Position numbers and translations under genes: made by a program. From assembly GCF_030864355.1 (NCBI RefSeq), contig NC_083398.1:744001-808000 (forward strand): a stretch of DNA of 64,000 nucleotides, in the 5' to 3' direction. The notes beneath the pieces were generated by a model. That model ran no database searches. It saw nothing but the letters and a program-made list of their open reading frames with translations, and was not told the DNA's origin. This document shows positions 9,849-21,900 of the stretch, piece after piece. This DNA comes from Cutaneotrichosporon cavernicola (Eukaryota; Basidiomycota; Tremellomycetes; Trichosporonales; Trichosporonaceae). Each line of letters begins with the position of its first letter. Position 1 is the stretch's first letter.

Positions 9849-11857
9849 CTAAGCAATGTTGTTGGCGCTGGAGCGGTGGGTGAGGAAGCGCGAGGGTGCC
9901 GAGCGGTTGCCGAAACCGAGCGACTCGACCTCGAGCATGGCGCTGCGTACATCCGGGTGGAACCTCGATGGTCCGAGCTGGCGTCAGCTGTGTTGCCTAC
10001 AGCCTGAACAGCGGACTTACCGTCTGCGGGATGTCGACGATGCGGAACTGCTCAAGCTGCTGCGGGTGGAGGTGCGCAAAGTAGATGCCTACGCCGCGCT
10101 CCTGGTACGAGTGTACAAGCTCAGCTAGGATCTGGAGTGCGCTGGCGTCGATCTCGTCTACCTGCGCGAGTTAGTGTTGTCCCTCTCCGACTCACGTCGC
10201 CCATATGCAGGATGACTGCCTTGGCAGACTCGCGGAGCGGCGCGTCTGACGGGTGGCTTTTCTGAGGACCGTAGAGCTCGAGACGGCGCAGGCGCTCCTT
10301 GAGGCCGCCGGTGTTTGCGAACGAGAGGGGCTCGCGGATGCGAACAACGAGCTGGAGTCAGCTGAGTATAACAAATATGAGCCGACGCACCACACCTGGA
10401 ATCTCCTCCGACGCCTCGTCGTCCTCGTCGATGGGGACCCAGTCGTCCGTGTCCGGGCGGCGGCCAATAATCTTGATCCGCGGCTTGGTCGAGTTCTGGA
10501 TGACGAGTAGGAGGGAGAAACCAACCGAAGCGACGACTCCGACCTCGATGCTGAACAGGATCGTAAGCAGGAAGGTGCCCGCCATCTGGATAAAGTCGGG
10601 CCATGCGCGCATCCGCCAGTAGTAGATGACGTCGTGCGGTGCCTCGTTGAGGACTGGGGTGAGTGGCTAGTTCAGGAAAGGGAGGTGTGACGTACTGCCA
10701 TACACGACCGTGGTAATGATCGCCGCGAGGACGCACTGACGTTAGCTCATGCGCACAAATACAAGAGCTCACGCGTGGGAGGAAGAACAGCCAGGGAATG
10801 ACGAAGAAAATGGACAAGAGCACAAGCGTAGACGTTATAAGTGACGCCATCTGCGTGCGGCCTCCTGTCTCTCCGTTCAGGCGCGAGCGCGTGGGCGAAC
10901 CGAACACCGGGAGGCAGCCCGTAGACGTGAGTGTCGACGCGACGAGGTTAGTGGCGCCGTAGGCCACGAGCTCGCGGTTCGGGTGGACAGCATAGCTGTA
11001 CTTGGTCGCGTTCTCACGGGCCGAGACCATCGAGTCGACGACGCCGACGAGCGCCATGACGAACGCGGTTGGGAACTGCTGTCAGCTACAAGTTCGTCGC
11101 GTTGAGCTCACCGTCGCGTTGAAGTACTTCATGGTAAGTGACGAGAGCGGGAGGCCGAACGGACTGCCAGTCGTCGTCTGAATTTTGCCGAGGATGTCGA
11201 CGCCGTCAAGATCCCAGCGGAAGATGGACGTGAACACTAATTGTCAGCGTAGCCTTACTCGCACGCACGGGTAGTGAAGATGACAACGAGAAGAATCTCT
11301 GGCACGAAGCGTAACCACGCGCCCCCGGGCGTCTTCTTCACGCGCTGCTTGAGGACCTTGCCGAAGATGAGGAAGGAGAGCGAGCAAGCAGAGAGGGTGG
11401 TCGTGATCGGGTTCGACTGTGTGATATGCCTGATGATAAAGATGAGCTTGGGGATCGGGAGGATCGGCGGGTCGCCAGCGTCGTGCAGGACCTGCGTCAG
11501 GCCGAGAAGCGGGATGCTCTGCTCGATGGAGATGATCTGGGTGAGTTTGATGGCTGTAGGTACACTCACGACGCCGATGGCGGTGATGAAGCCACGGAGG
11601 AGAGCGCGGGAGAGAACGACGTCGAGGAAGCCGAGGCGCAGCAAGCCGAGGACGCCGGTGATAAGGGCGACCTGGAACGTCGCAATGACGGAAATGGCTG
11701 CGGCCTCAAGTTCGGGGTTCTCGGGCGTATTGTGCGGGTCGCCCCATACAAGCTCGGTGATCAGCTGGCCTAACATGAGAGAGAGCGATGCTTCGGGGCC
11801 CATGGACAGCTGGCTGAAGGTTAGCGGGGTGGGAAGGGACAGGGAACTCGAGCAGCA

Positions 11858-11909
<52 letters not shown>

Positions 11910-12706
11910 GAGGAGGAGGAGGAGGAGGAGGAGGAGGAGGAGAGATGGGCGAAGCGGAAGGAAGGAAGGAAGGCGGGAGGAAGGAAGAGAAGCTAGCATG
12001 AAGGCACAAGTGTACGCGCACGCGGCGCAACGTACCGACTAGTACCCAGCAGACCATAGAGGAATATGGGCACCGACGACGACCACAGCCCCGCAACGGG
12101 AGTGAGCTTGGCCAAGCTCGTAGCATAAGACATGGCCTGTGGTCAGCGGCGCGGGAGTAGCAATTACCTGTGGGACCATGAGGCAAGCAACCGAGATACC
12201 AGCTACGACGTCTCCTGCGAACCTTTCATCAGCTCTTCCCCCTCTTATTGACATACAGGGACCAAGAGTATGTCGGCAGCCACTCGGTGACCTTTTGTCA
12301 GCCCTCCCTTCCTTTCCTTCAACCCCAACCCAAACACACAGGAACATAGTACTTGGACCGCTGGCGGATCTTGTGTGCGACCCTCGTGGCCTTCTGCAGA
12401 CGCTGCGTACTCGCCTCAGACGCTTCTGTCAGCCTCTCCGAGAACAGACCCACCAGATCTATGACCAGCCCCACTGCTCCGTCCTCTGCCTCTGTCGTCG
12501 TCGCTGTCCGCCGCGTCCCAGTACTTTGGGTGTTTGGTGGCGAGGAGGCGGCTCGTCTCGCTGGAAGCGGCGAAATTCGGGTCCGTGGCGGCGCGTAATA
12601 GACGCGTAGGGGTTGGCGGGAGGACTGTCAAGTCGAGACGCGAGGAGACGGGTGTTGGTCCACCAGAGTCGGTGGGCGTGCCGGGATCTGGGGTTGAGGG
12701 CGACAT
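9849..12706 (-). CDS. SulP/STAS membrane transporter (sulfate permease-like)
   Basis: Polytopic anion transporter of the SulP family with a cytosolic STAS domain, closest in motif order to the yeast Ygr125w type (vacuolar or internal membrane). Fourteen exons from ATG 12706 to TAG 9849 give about 732 residues. The SulP core reads GDVVAGISVACLMVPQAMSY, TPVAGLWSSSVP and MGPEASLSLMLGQL; the STAS part has VLVVRIREPLSFANTGGL and ILHMGDVDEIDASALQ. Intron lengths are mostly 31-48 nt. The first may be 28 or 49 nt, since two donors keep the frame. The fifth (11814-12035) is 222 nt and carries a long trinucleotide repeat. One 33 nt intron (11537-11569) is in frame and stop-free. Ions carried cannot be told from sequence. 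Confidence 0.9.
11861..11942. repeat. Trinucleotide repeat (GCA)15 then (GGA)12 inside a SulP intron
   Basis: A pure (GCA)n run of 15 units is followed directly by about 12 (GGA) units. On the transcribed strand this reads CUC-type then CUG-type repeats upstream of a CTAACCTTCAG branch/acceptor block. It makes this intron 222 nt, against about 36 nt for its neighbours. Confidence 0.95.
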
Positions 12707-13301
12707 GGGGTGGGGATCGTATGGTGCGATGCGATGGAGAAGAGTATCAGGGTTGGGTGATGAGAGTTGGTGGTGGTGTAGGGTGCTGATATGGTGTTGA
12801 GGAAGGCGCTATGGAGGATAGTGTAGTGGCGTAGAGTAGAGTGTGATGGCGAGTAACAGTCAACAAGTGCAACGGTCCTGGTGCGAGCCATCCCAGCCAT
12901 TCGAGGAAGGGCAGCGTGTTATGTGGATGCCTACCTGGAATTCGGCCCCGCGTCTCACTCCTGGAACGTGGTACACTCAGGGGTTTAGTTCATAGCCGGT
13001 AACCCGCAGCCAACCCAGTCGACCAAAATACAAAGTCGCAAACGTGGGCCATATAGGCTTGTTATTTGCCATTTGGTAGGTGTAAGACGGTCTTCTATCA
13101 GTGAGAATGCAAGTGACGTCGGGCGCAGCTGGTGGGCGGGCCTGGACCGTGGGTGACAATGTGATGAGAGAGAAGGCTTGGCGGGTCTGTCTCGGGAGAA
13201 TGGTTGATCCGGGTGGCAATTCAACGCGCCCGCGCCAACCTGCGCCAAAGTACGTGTGTGGCGTTGGCTGGAACTCTGGAACACTGTGTGCTGCTTTCTG
13301 C

Positions 13302-13337
13302 TTGCTGCGTGCTGCGTGCTGCGTGCTGCGTGCTGCG
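13302..13337. repeat. 7 bp tandem repeat (TGCTGCG), about 5 copies
   Basis: Direct reading shows TGCTGCG units in tandem. They are non-coding and lie about 600 bp upstream of the SulP start. Confidence 0.85.
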
Positions 13338-13511
13338 CGTTCGATCTAACCTACTGCTCTTCTGATCTCTCTCAAAGGCAGAGGACGGCGGAACGGTGGT
13401 ATCGAGGTCCAGTCCCGCTGCAGCCACCAAACCCTTGTCCCCATCCTCGCCCCCATTGCGCCCTTGACGCCTCAATGGTTCGATGTTGAGCTCTCTTTGT
13501 CATCTGTCAGC

Positions 13512-13592
13512 GGTTGCAGAGGTTGCAGAGGTTGCAGAGGTTGCAGAGGTTGCAGAGGTTGCAGAGGTTGCAGAGGTTGCAGAGGTTGCAGA
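13512..13592. repeat. 9 bp tandem repeat (GGTTGCAGA), nine exact copies
   Basis: Nine perfect copies with no substitutions; the next unit diverges as GGTCGCATC. The perfect array implies recent slippage or expansion, so it should vary between strains. Confidence 0.95.
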
Positions 13593-13961
13593 GGTCGCAT
13601 CTCTTAGCCAAACGAGGGCAGCAAGCGCACCCTTGATGACCTTTGACCTCGCCTCGTGCGGGGCATCCGGTAGCTTGTAGCTTGGTAAAGCGAGCAGGGC
13701 AGTTTTGTCACTATCCTTGGATCAGAGGCTAGTGCACACAACACACACCCCGTCGATCATTGTTCATCTCGCGTTGTGGTACACGTGCACATCGGGAGCA
13801 TTTCGTGCGAGTTACCCAAAGTAGATGCACACAGTTGCCATGGCCATCTTGATGCCAGGCTACTGAGTAGCATGTGCCCACTCCAGCTCACCCTAAGGTA
13901 CAACGCATAGCATATTCTCACACCAGTTCTAACAAACACAGATAGGTTCCTCACCCGTGCA

Positions 13962-16739
13962 CTACTTGCCGCGCGCCTCGACGCCCTCCCAACCCCACGC
14001 CGCGCGGCCCACCTCGTGCCCGCACCCGGGACGGTGATCGCGGTCCATGCCGCCGCGCCCGTCGATGCGCTCGCCGTCCGCGCCGCGCCGCCGTGGTCCC
14101 TCGCAGTCCGGCACCGTACAGAGCACACACGGAGGCCGCACAGCCTGAGTGTGGGTGTACAGCTCGGCGTCGGCAATCGCCTGCTTGTACGCGTCGAGGT
14201 ACTCTCTAGGCGTCTCGGGGTGCAACTCGACCAGGCCGACCGTTGGGTCAGTCGCGTCAAAGTCGGGCAGAGGCTCGTCCGGCGTCGCGAAACGATACAG
14301 TCGCACGTCCAAGGCCGGGGGCTTGGCGGTTGTCTTGGGCGCAGGCTTGGCCTTGCCCTTGCCCTTGGCGTTGGATGCCGACTTGCGTGCCTGCACCTCG
14401 CGCCATTCGTCGGCCTTTCTCAAAGCGCGCTCGTACTTCTCGGCCACGTGCACCGCCCAGCCATGCAGCGTCGATAGGCCACCGCGCCAGCCAGCATGGA
14501 ACTCGTCCTCCCACCCGCTCGCCTTGAAGCGCGAGAGATTTGGGGTTTCGCCACCGATGCTCACGCTCTTAAGTGTCGGGAGAGGAGGAAGGACAAAGTA
14601 CGCGCGGTCGCTCGGAGGGAGGTCGGCCGCAGGGACGGTCGTGGAGCCACCGCGACGAGAAGGGCGGTCGCGCAGAGAGAACGGCGCCTGGCCGGCGGAG
14701 CGGTGACCTCTGCGCGAGCGCGCCAGTGCAATCTGGCGCTGCATCTCGTCCCGCGCCGCCTGGGCCTCTCGTTCCGCTCGGCGCTCGGCCCGCGTCTCCT
14801 CGTCCTCGGCATCTGAATCGTGGATCGTCCTACGGACCGCGGCCGCGTGCTCTGCCGCGCGAGCCCGCTCAGCAGCGTCCCATGCGAGGATTTGTCTCTC
14901 ACGCTCCTTGCCACGCGCGAGGCCAGCCGAGACACACATGACGCCAAGCTCCTTGCACAAAGGTGCACCCGACTCGCGCGCCTTGAACCCGAAGAGGTTG
15001 ACGCGGTCGAGCACGAGGTGTTCAAGTCGCTCGTGAGAGCGCAGCAGCGTACACAGTACCGCATCTAAGCGCACGTTGGTGGTCGAGATGTCAAGGTAGC
15101 TGAGCGAGGGGAAGATGCGCGTCTGCACAGGGATAAGGACGCTCGCAATGTCGCGCGATGGGACGTGCAGGCGGAAGTGGGTGATGTGCTTGGCGACAGG
15201 GGATGCGCCAAAGCGTGCGATGCACTTGATGTCGAAGAAGACGATGGGCTGCGCAAACGTCTTGGGCCGGTACTTCTGCATGCGCTCCGAGAAGAAGGGG
15301 AACGGGCCCTTGCGCGTGTACTCCTTGCATGCGGGCGAGTCGTTGTCGTCGACCGACGTCGGCGGGGTCGACTCGTCCGAGACGCTCTCATTGTCGGAGG
15401 ATGATGGCGAGGGCCCTGTGGACGACGCCGCGCTGCCAAGCGTGCTCGCGGGCGTACTGCCAATCGTACTCGCTGCCGCGCTTGGCGCAGCTGTGCCTAC
15501 AGCGCTGGCTAAGCGAGACGGTAAGCGCGACGGGAACCGGCTCTGCCACCCGAGGCTCTTTATGTCGTCGATGAGGCTGACCTCGCTACTGTTGCGCGTC
15601 GGCGGCTCTGTCCCGCGCGGCGGCAGGTCCTGCACAAGACTCAGGTGGGTAAACGACGGCGTCTCGGGCCATTCTCGCAGCGTCTCAATGGCAGTATCAA
15701 AGTACGAGCCTGATGTCAGCTTCAACCTGGCCAGTGCAGCGGACACACCTTTGAGGAACTGGTAGTACGAGGCCTGCTCGACATACGGCCGGAAGCGCAT
15801 CTCCATACGCTCGATACTCTTCCGCGGCGTCTGGAACAGGTCCTGGAGGTGCTCGGGGACAAAGTTTGTGCCGACGTTGAGCATGAGCGTGCGCAGCTCG
15901 GGCAGCCAGCGCAGTAGGCTGGGGTCAGCACCAGGTCCATCGCGTCTGAGCGCCCCGCAGTGCTGTGTGGGGTTCGCGGACTCACTTGTTCAGTACGTCT
16001 GCATCACCGCGCCACGCTTCCTGCGAGTCAGCGAATTGTCAATTGTGAGTGGTGAATTGTCAATCGACTCGTGATCTGCGGCGTGATCTGCGGAGGTGGG
16101 GTGGGGTGGGGAGGGAGGTGGTGCCAAAGGAGCGGGTTGTTGGGATGGGAGGGGGCTTGAGTGTAGGTTCATAGTGGTAGGAAAGGCAGGATGGTGAGGG
16201 AAATAGGACGAGGTAGGGAGTCGTGGTAAGGAAGGTAGGTGAGGGTGAAGAGGACGGAGGTCGCGTCGACTCACAAGTGCAAACGTCTTAACCACGCCCG
16301 TCGACCCGCCCTCCCGCTTCCCCTCCTCCTTGAGCTTGTAGTAAAGGGGCACAAGCTGCCGTGGCTGATGCACGACCAGGTGGTTCCAGAGATGCGCATT
16401 GGAAACGGGATGGTGGGGAAGGACGAGGCGGATGGCTAAAGCAGCGCGTTGCTGGTCCTCGGGGGGGACGTGGTCGAGGATGGCATCGACAAGTTCGGGG
16501 GGGAGGTCGGTAAAGGGTGACACGGCGACGGAGTAGTCGGGAGAGGAGGACGAGGAGGAGGAGGAGCACTCGACAGAGTCGGAGGAAGGTGACGCAAGGG
16601 AGGGAGAGGAGGAAAGAGAGGGCGGAGAGGTGGCGGCGGAAGAGGGAGAGAGTGAAGAATGGGACAGAGAAACAGAATGCGTGGCCGTTGCGAGGTCCTG
16701 CTCAACAGCGAGCGAGTCCTCGCGGCCAGTCGAGTTCAT
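13962..16739 (-). CDS. F-box / leucine-rich-repeat-like protein
   Basis: Putative substrate adaptor of an SCF ubiquitin ligase. Exons 16275-16739, 15986-16020 and 13962-15918 (minus) give 818 residues. A Ser-rich N-terminus (about 75 residues) precedes an F-box-like segment (FTDLPPELVDAILDHVPPED) and a following helix (SNAHLWNHLVV). Leu-rich stretches such as LLRWLPELRTLML, HERLEHLVLDRVNLFGF and LPPLPTLKSVSIGG suggest irregular LRRs. A long charged coiled segment follows, and the C-terminus has a Cys/His cluster (CVLCTVPDCEG, then HRPGCGH) that could bind a metal. The first intron (254 nt) is unusually long for this window and the second is 67 nt. The substrate is unknown. Confidence 0.8.
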
Positions 16740-17964
16740 CTTGGATAGAGTAATGCCAACATCCAGTTCAGTGACAATCTAGTCTTGGCTCTTGCCGGTA
16801 CGCGTTTGCGGTAAGTGGCAGGTAAGCGGCGGTAAATCTGCCCCAGTTCCCCACACTCACATACCCACACTTGCCACCCCGGCTTATGGCCCTAAGGCCT
16901 CTAATCCGACATCCGCCAGATTGCTAGAACACGGTGGTTCGGACGAGGCCGGTTGGCACACACTCTAGCCACTCTTACTCCGCTCACCTTGCTTCTCACA
17001 CACCCATCAGTGGGCCCTTGAAGGAGGCACGTTGCCCCACCCCACCGGCCCACCTCTCCACCTCTCCACGTCCACTGGATCGGATCGGCATCCTACAGTC
17101 CATGTCCAAGCTCGCCATCGCTCACGTGACCTTTGTTTGTGCTTCCGATATACGTGACAGGGGCCGACAAGCGAAGCGAAGCGTAGGCTAACTATAATGG
17201 CGCAGTCGCAGTCGTACTCGCACTCTTTGAGCATGGACGGGGACGTGCGTACATGCATGCACTTGCACATCGTACCTGCGGGGCCAGTCTAGTGGGGGGA
17301 AGTGAAGAAGTGGGGCTTGCGTTGGGTGATACTTGATAGGTGGTAGAGCTAGCTTAGCCGATGTGGCACCAGCATTATTGATGCACTCATGCACGATGGA
17401 CGCAGCACTGGATGCCCAGTCTCACATGCCAGCCTGGCACACCGGAAGCTCATGCTCACCTCTTGCAACACGTCACACTGGCACGCACCGCCTCTCAATA
17501 TCGATCATATCACCACCTTCATGATCGTACACAGCACGATCTAACGCACATATGGGTCCATGTCCATTCCATTCACCCCACTCACTCCACCTCGGCTCGC
17601 CCCCCAGGTCCCAATGCTCCATTGTTCTACCGGCCCATACCATTCCATTCCACGGCCTCAGACCACCTAAGACCTCCAATTGCGCCCCATTCCTCATAGT
17701 CATTTAGTAACCCCAAGTATCTCATCCCTGCCGGTCCTCGCCGCCCCTGTGCTTGCTCACACTCACATATCTGTAGACCAGCTGCATGCAGGGTTATCCG
17801 ATGTGGGTCATCTGTAGTACAAGAACCAACTATGTACTCGACCGTGCAAATGCTAAAGACCAAATGGTATGCGGGATGGTATGGTGGTCAAGGCACCAGG
17901 CCTCTACTGGTGGCGCAGGCGCCAGCGCGCTCGCGAGTCAGAACGTAGCAGACCCAAGCGCGGC
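16740..17964. promoter_or_regulatory. F-box gene upstream region
   Basis: 1225 bp between the F-box start and the 3' end of the next minus-strand gene. Nothing further is recognised. Confidence 0.4.
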
Positions 17965-18983
17965 TCAGAGCTCGATCGAACGTGCATGCTCGTTGGGACC
18001 AACGTTGTAGCGCACAGTCGAGACACCCTTCCCGGCTGATGGCGCGTGGTCGTTGCCGGGGAGCAGGGGAATGGACGGAAGGAACTCAACCCCCGAGCCG
18101 CGCGGGCTCATGAGGCCAGAGCACTCGGTGTCCGAATCGGCGCTCGAGATAAGGCTTGGTGTGCCGACATCAGAGTCCGTGCTCGATTCACGCAAGCGCG
18201 AGAAGAGCAGGAACGGAAGGTCACGAGCCTCAAACTCATCGTCGCCCTCGCTGGCTGTCGCGTCGTCATCGCCCTCGTGGAACGAGGAGCGTGGGGTCGC
18301 TGAAGCGTCATCCTCGTCTGATGACTCGGAAGCCTGGATAGACTGGAGAAGGTTGACGAGGGTGGCTGAGAGGGAGCGGTAGCCCTCGAACTGCGGGTGG
18401 GCATCTCCGTCAAGAGGGCACATGCGGGCGAACATCATGCGACGACGCTCGAAACACTCGTCCCAGTCGCCGCCCTCTTCGCATTCCGATTCAGAGTCTT
18501 CAGGAGTGGCGAAAGGGGAGCGGGGGAGAGCGCGGAGGACTTCTTCTTCGTCTGTGGTGTCGTCGTCGTCGGCATCTTCTTCGTGAAGGCCGACAAATGA
18601 TAGACAGCGAGAACCACGGGAAGGCATGGTGCAAGCGCGTTCTTGCTCCGAGGGTGGAGCCAGAGGCGTGCGGTCATATTCGTCAATGGCGTACGTGTCA
18701 AAGTACTCCTACACAGTGTCAGTTGCAGAACTCGGGATGTCGTGTGCCAGAGGTTACTCACAGTGACAGAGGAGCCATCCTCAGAGTCGATGAAGCGAAC
18801 CGACTTGGACTTGCGCTCAACCCACTCGCCGTTCGAGTCGACAGTGCAGGTGCTCGAATCAGACATGGCGGATACTGGGCGGAACAGGACGAGGTCCTCG
18901 GCGCGGCGCGTCGGCGAGAGGCAAGGGCGGAGCTTCTTTGCCGGTGAGGGCTGAGGAGAGTGCGGGAGGAGATGAGTCGACAT
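17965..18983 (-). CDS. Acidic unknown protein with KSVRF and EYDRTP motifs
   Basis: Family not recognised. Exons 18762-18983 and 17965-18708 (minus) flank a 53 nt intron and give 321 residues. The N-terminal 75 residues contain SPTRRAEDLVLFRP and KSKSVRFIDSEDGSS. KSVRF fits the [RK]x[VI]x[FW] docking motif of protein phosphatase 1. Just after the splice site comes EYFDTYAIDEYDRTP; VRF followed by a YDRTP-type box is a pairing I associate loosely with small fungal regulatory proteins. The rest is acidic and Ser-rich (DADDDDTTDEEEV, SESECEEGGDWDE), with one probably helical part around RRRMMFARM and YRSLSATLVNLLQSIQ. A phosphatase-linked regulatory role is inference. The 4.3 kb upstream space is the largest in the window. 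Confidence 0.75.
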
Positions 18984-21900
18984 GGTTGTTGTCTGGATGA
19001 GAGGATAGGAGGAGGATTAAAAACTAGGGAAGAACAAAGTCGAAGGGGTGGAGTGATGAAGCACGGCGTTGTTGACTTGGTGCTGATGTGGATACTAAAA
19101 CGCTAGACTCGAACTTGATGATCAAAGACCGAGTACAGGTTGCCGACAAGTCGACTTTGCGTTTTAATGTTCCAAAGTCATTGCGTGTAGGGGAGAAAGA
19201 GTTCAAGTAGGGCGTGGGGTTGGGTGTGGAGGATTAAAAGTAATGGGCTGTGGAGCGTCAGTCACCAGGACGACTGCGAAAATGTAGAAATGAGGAGAGA
19301 AGTAGCGTTGGTTGAGGAGACAAGAAGAAGAGAAGGAACAAGTCACGGCAAGGGGTGAAAGGGGAGCGGGGAGCGAGCGACAGTGCGCGATTTTAAACTT
19401 ACATGGATACAGAGTGGAGTACTCTTGTGAGGGGATTGCTGAGGGCGCGTAAAGGCCAGTGCGGTGAATGGAGGGTGGTTGGTTGGTTGGTTGGGTGGGT
19501 GGATAACGTGCTAGGCGTTCGATGGATAGATCGAGCGCACAGGTCGCACTAAATGACTCGTAGAGCGGGATCGGCGGAATGGGAAAATCAAGACGTTGCT
19601 GCTACAAGTAGAAGCAGTAACGAACAATGACGCTCAAAAACGACGTTGGCGCTGGGGCTGGGGCTGGGGCTGTTGGGGCAGATTGTGTAGATATCTCCAA
19701 GCCGGTAGCCGGTAGACGGTGGGGAGGTGCAAGCTGCAAACTTGGTGTTATTGGGAGATTTGAGGCGACTGCCCAAAAAAAGCCGCACGAGGTAGGCGAT
19801 GGTGTGGCTGGATATGAGGACAAGAGTCACACTTGGCCGCGGAGCGACAAGCACGACGAAGACGCCGAACGACGCGTTGCGCACCTAATGCAGGTGGTGG
19901 TGGTGGATGAGTAGTTTGATGGATGAAGAGAATCTTTGGCGTTGATGAAGGGGGGAACCAGGTGGCAGGGTGACACGGCTCGCCTAATAGGAGCAAATGG
20001 TTTGCCCATAGTTTGGCCACCTAGCTGGGCCAGTTGGCCAGTTGGGCGCTCTGTGGGTATCGGGGAGTTTTGTGTGTAGGGTGGGGGCGATGTGCCAAAA
20101 TACATCCGTGCCTCTCGGTCCCGTGCTTTGTTGACGGTGTTGACCTTGGAGCTGTCGAGCTGTTCAGCTGGTCTGCATTCATTTTTACGTGCCTTTGCTC
20201 GGGAATCGTTTTATGCATTTGACCAGAGGATTAAAGGGGCTTACTCCTAGGGGAAGGAAAGGGGTAAGGGATCGGGGATCGCGAGGGAAGGGACGGGTGG
20301 ACACGGCGCGACGGCTGTAAGGCTATACGACACGACAGTTGGGTGGCACAACGGGGTGGGTAAACTCTGGATGTCCGTCTGTCTGTCTGCGTGTGACACC
20401 CTCTATGATTTGGTCCCGCCTTTGAATTTGAGGGATTTGTCAAGGTGCTGTGAGAACTCTGAGAGTACGACCCTGGTCTGAGGGACTAAACTAATACTTT
20501 GGCTGGCTTTTTTCCAAGCAATCTGGTTGGACGACATTTCCCGCATCTTGATTAAAATTCAGTTGGTCACCAACGCAACAAGCACAGCTTGCTTGTGCTG
20601 GCTTATCCAGCTGCCTTGCAGCTGTTTGCTGTTTCATGCGACATGCTACATGCATCGTGACATACCGGCCACAAGCTCACACCACGCTCACTCACGCTTC
20701 CAACTCAACGCACCGATCACGCCTCATTCGAGTTGTAACGGCTCAACTCTATTCACTAACAAGCACACCCGCGGCCGCAAGGTTGGATTGGACAAACAAA
20801 CCCAACCAAGGCGTATCGGAAGCCCAATGCAGCCGCGGATCCGGGTTTCGGCATGAGCCATGGTTTGTTTGGCTGAAGACTGACTGACAGCGGTATGTCT
20901 GTGCGCCGCGCTCCTGAGGCCCCGCCAAGGCTTGTTCCCCCCCACCCTAATGCTATTTTGGCCACACGACACTCGATAACCGACCAGTGGCCAGTGCCTT
21001 TGCTATCGGTTTCTTGTATCGTATCTGGGATGTGATCACTCACTTCGCTCATGATTCGGACATGGGAGTGGGGACGGAACGTGGGCATGGACTTGGTCCT
21101 TGACGATCAGATCCGTGATCCATGATCCAGGCCTTGTGTAAACTTGTAACCTCTAACCCACGCTTTACATCAATACCTCGCTCAGGCTCTTGGTGATCTA
21201 GCCACCAACGACCTATTCCCAAATGGAATCGATGAGAACAGAATCTCGCGGAACGGAGGTGGAGACGTCGTAGCTAATCGGTGGGGGTGCCCCCGTGGAG
21301 CACTAGTTCAACGGTCCATGGCAACGGCTACGACGTATCCGATCCAACTCCGAGAAACCGAGTACAGATCGGAAAGACGCGCTCAGATACTCGCAGTCAG
21401 GTGAGTTTGTTCCCATCGTGCCTCCCGACCCACATCCAATGGCGGTGGTTCCCCCGCACAAAAGGCACTTGGTACACCCGGGGCCCTCTTGGGATGGTGG
21501 GGATGTGGCGCCAGTGTCAGCCAGCGTCAGGCAGGGCTGCTGCCCTGTCTCGCCGTTGCAACAACCCGATGCAGCTGGTCTGCTGGCAAAACGTTGACGG
21601 GCTTTGTGCCGTCTCAATGGGATGATTCAAAGCATTCCTGCCATCCTGCCGAAATCCGCGGTTGGCAGGGTGATGGGTGGGTGGTGGCGTGCGGAATGTA
21701 AACGGAGATGTCATCTTTTCCGCGATTCCAAATGGTTGGCGCAGTGACTGCGCGAGCGCCGTGTCTGAACTCTAACCCTGCAGGTGTACATTGTGCGGTT
21801 TCGTTTTGCGCCGTGTACGCCATTTATGACGCCGTTCATGACGGCGCATATGGTGACGTGGGCTGCGAGAAGTCAGCTGGATGCTGCAGTTAATTGAATG

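Larger units (their letters stand above)
12707..13961. promoter_or_regulatory. SulP gene upstream region
   Basis: 1255 bp between the SulP start and the 3' end of the F-box gene, both on the minus strand. It contains two tandem repeats, described separately, and no convincing gene. The short plus-strand reading frame through the 9 bp repeat is a by-product of the repeat. Confidence 0.45.

Noticed and set aside
11706..11999. Minus-strand open frame with a long poly-Leu run
   Set aside because: It reads the CTG/CTC repeat within the SulP intron; the flanking exons are firmly placed and the frame has no other content.
13512..13592. CRISPR-like array
   Set aside because: It is a head-to-tail 9 bp minisatellite without spacers, in a eukaryote.
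13483..13680. Plus-strand small protein with VAE repeats
   Set aside because: The frame exists only because the 9 bp repeat is a multiple of three; there is no supporting context.
21281..21625. Short frame leading to a CAG/GTGAGT donor-like site near 21400
   Set aside because: No matching acceptor joins it to another open frame; there are no domain or codon signals.
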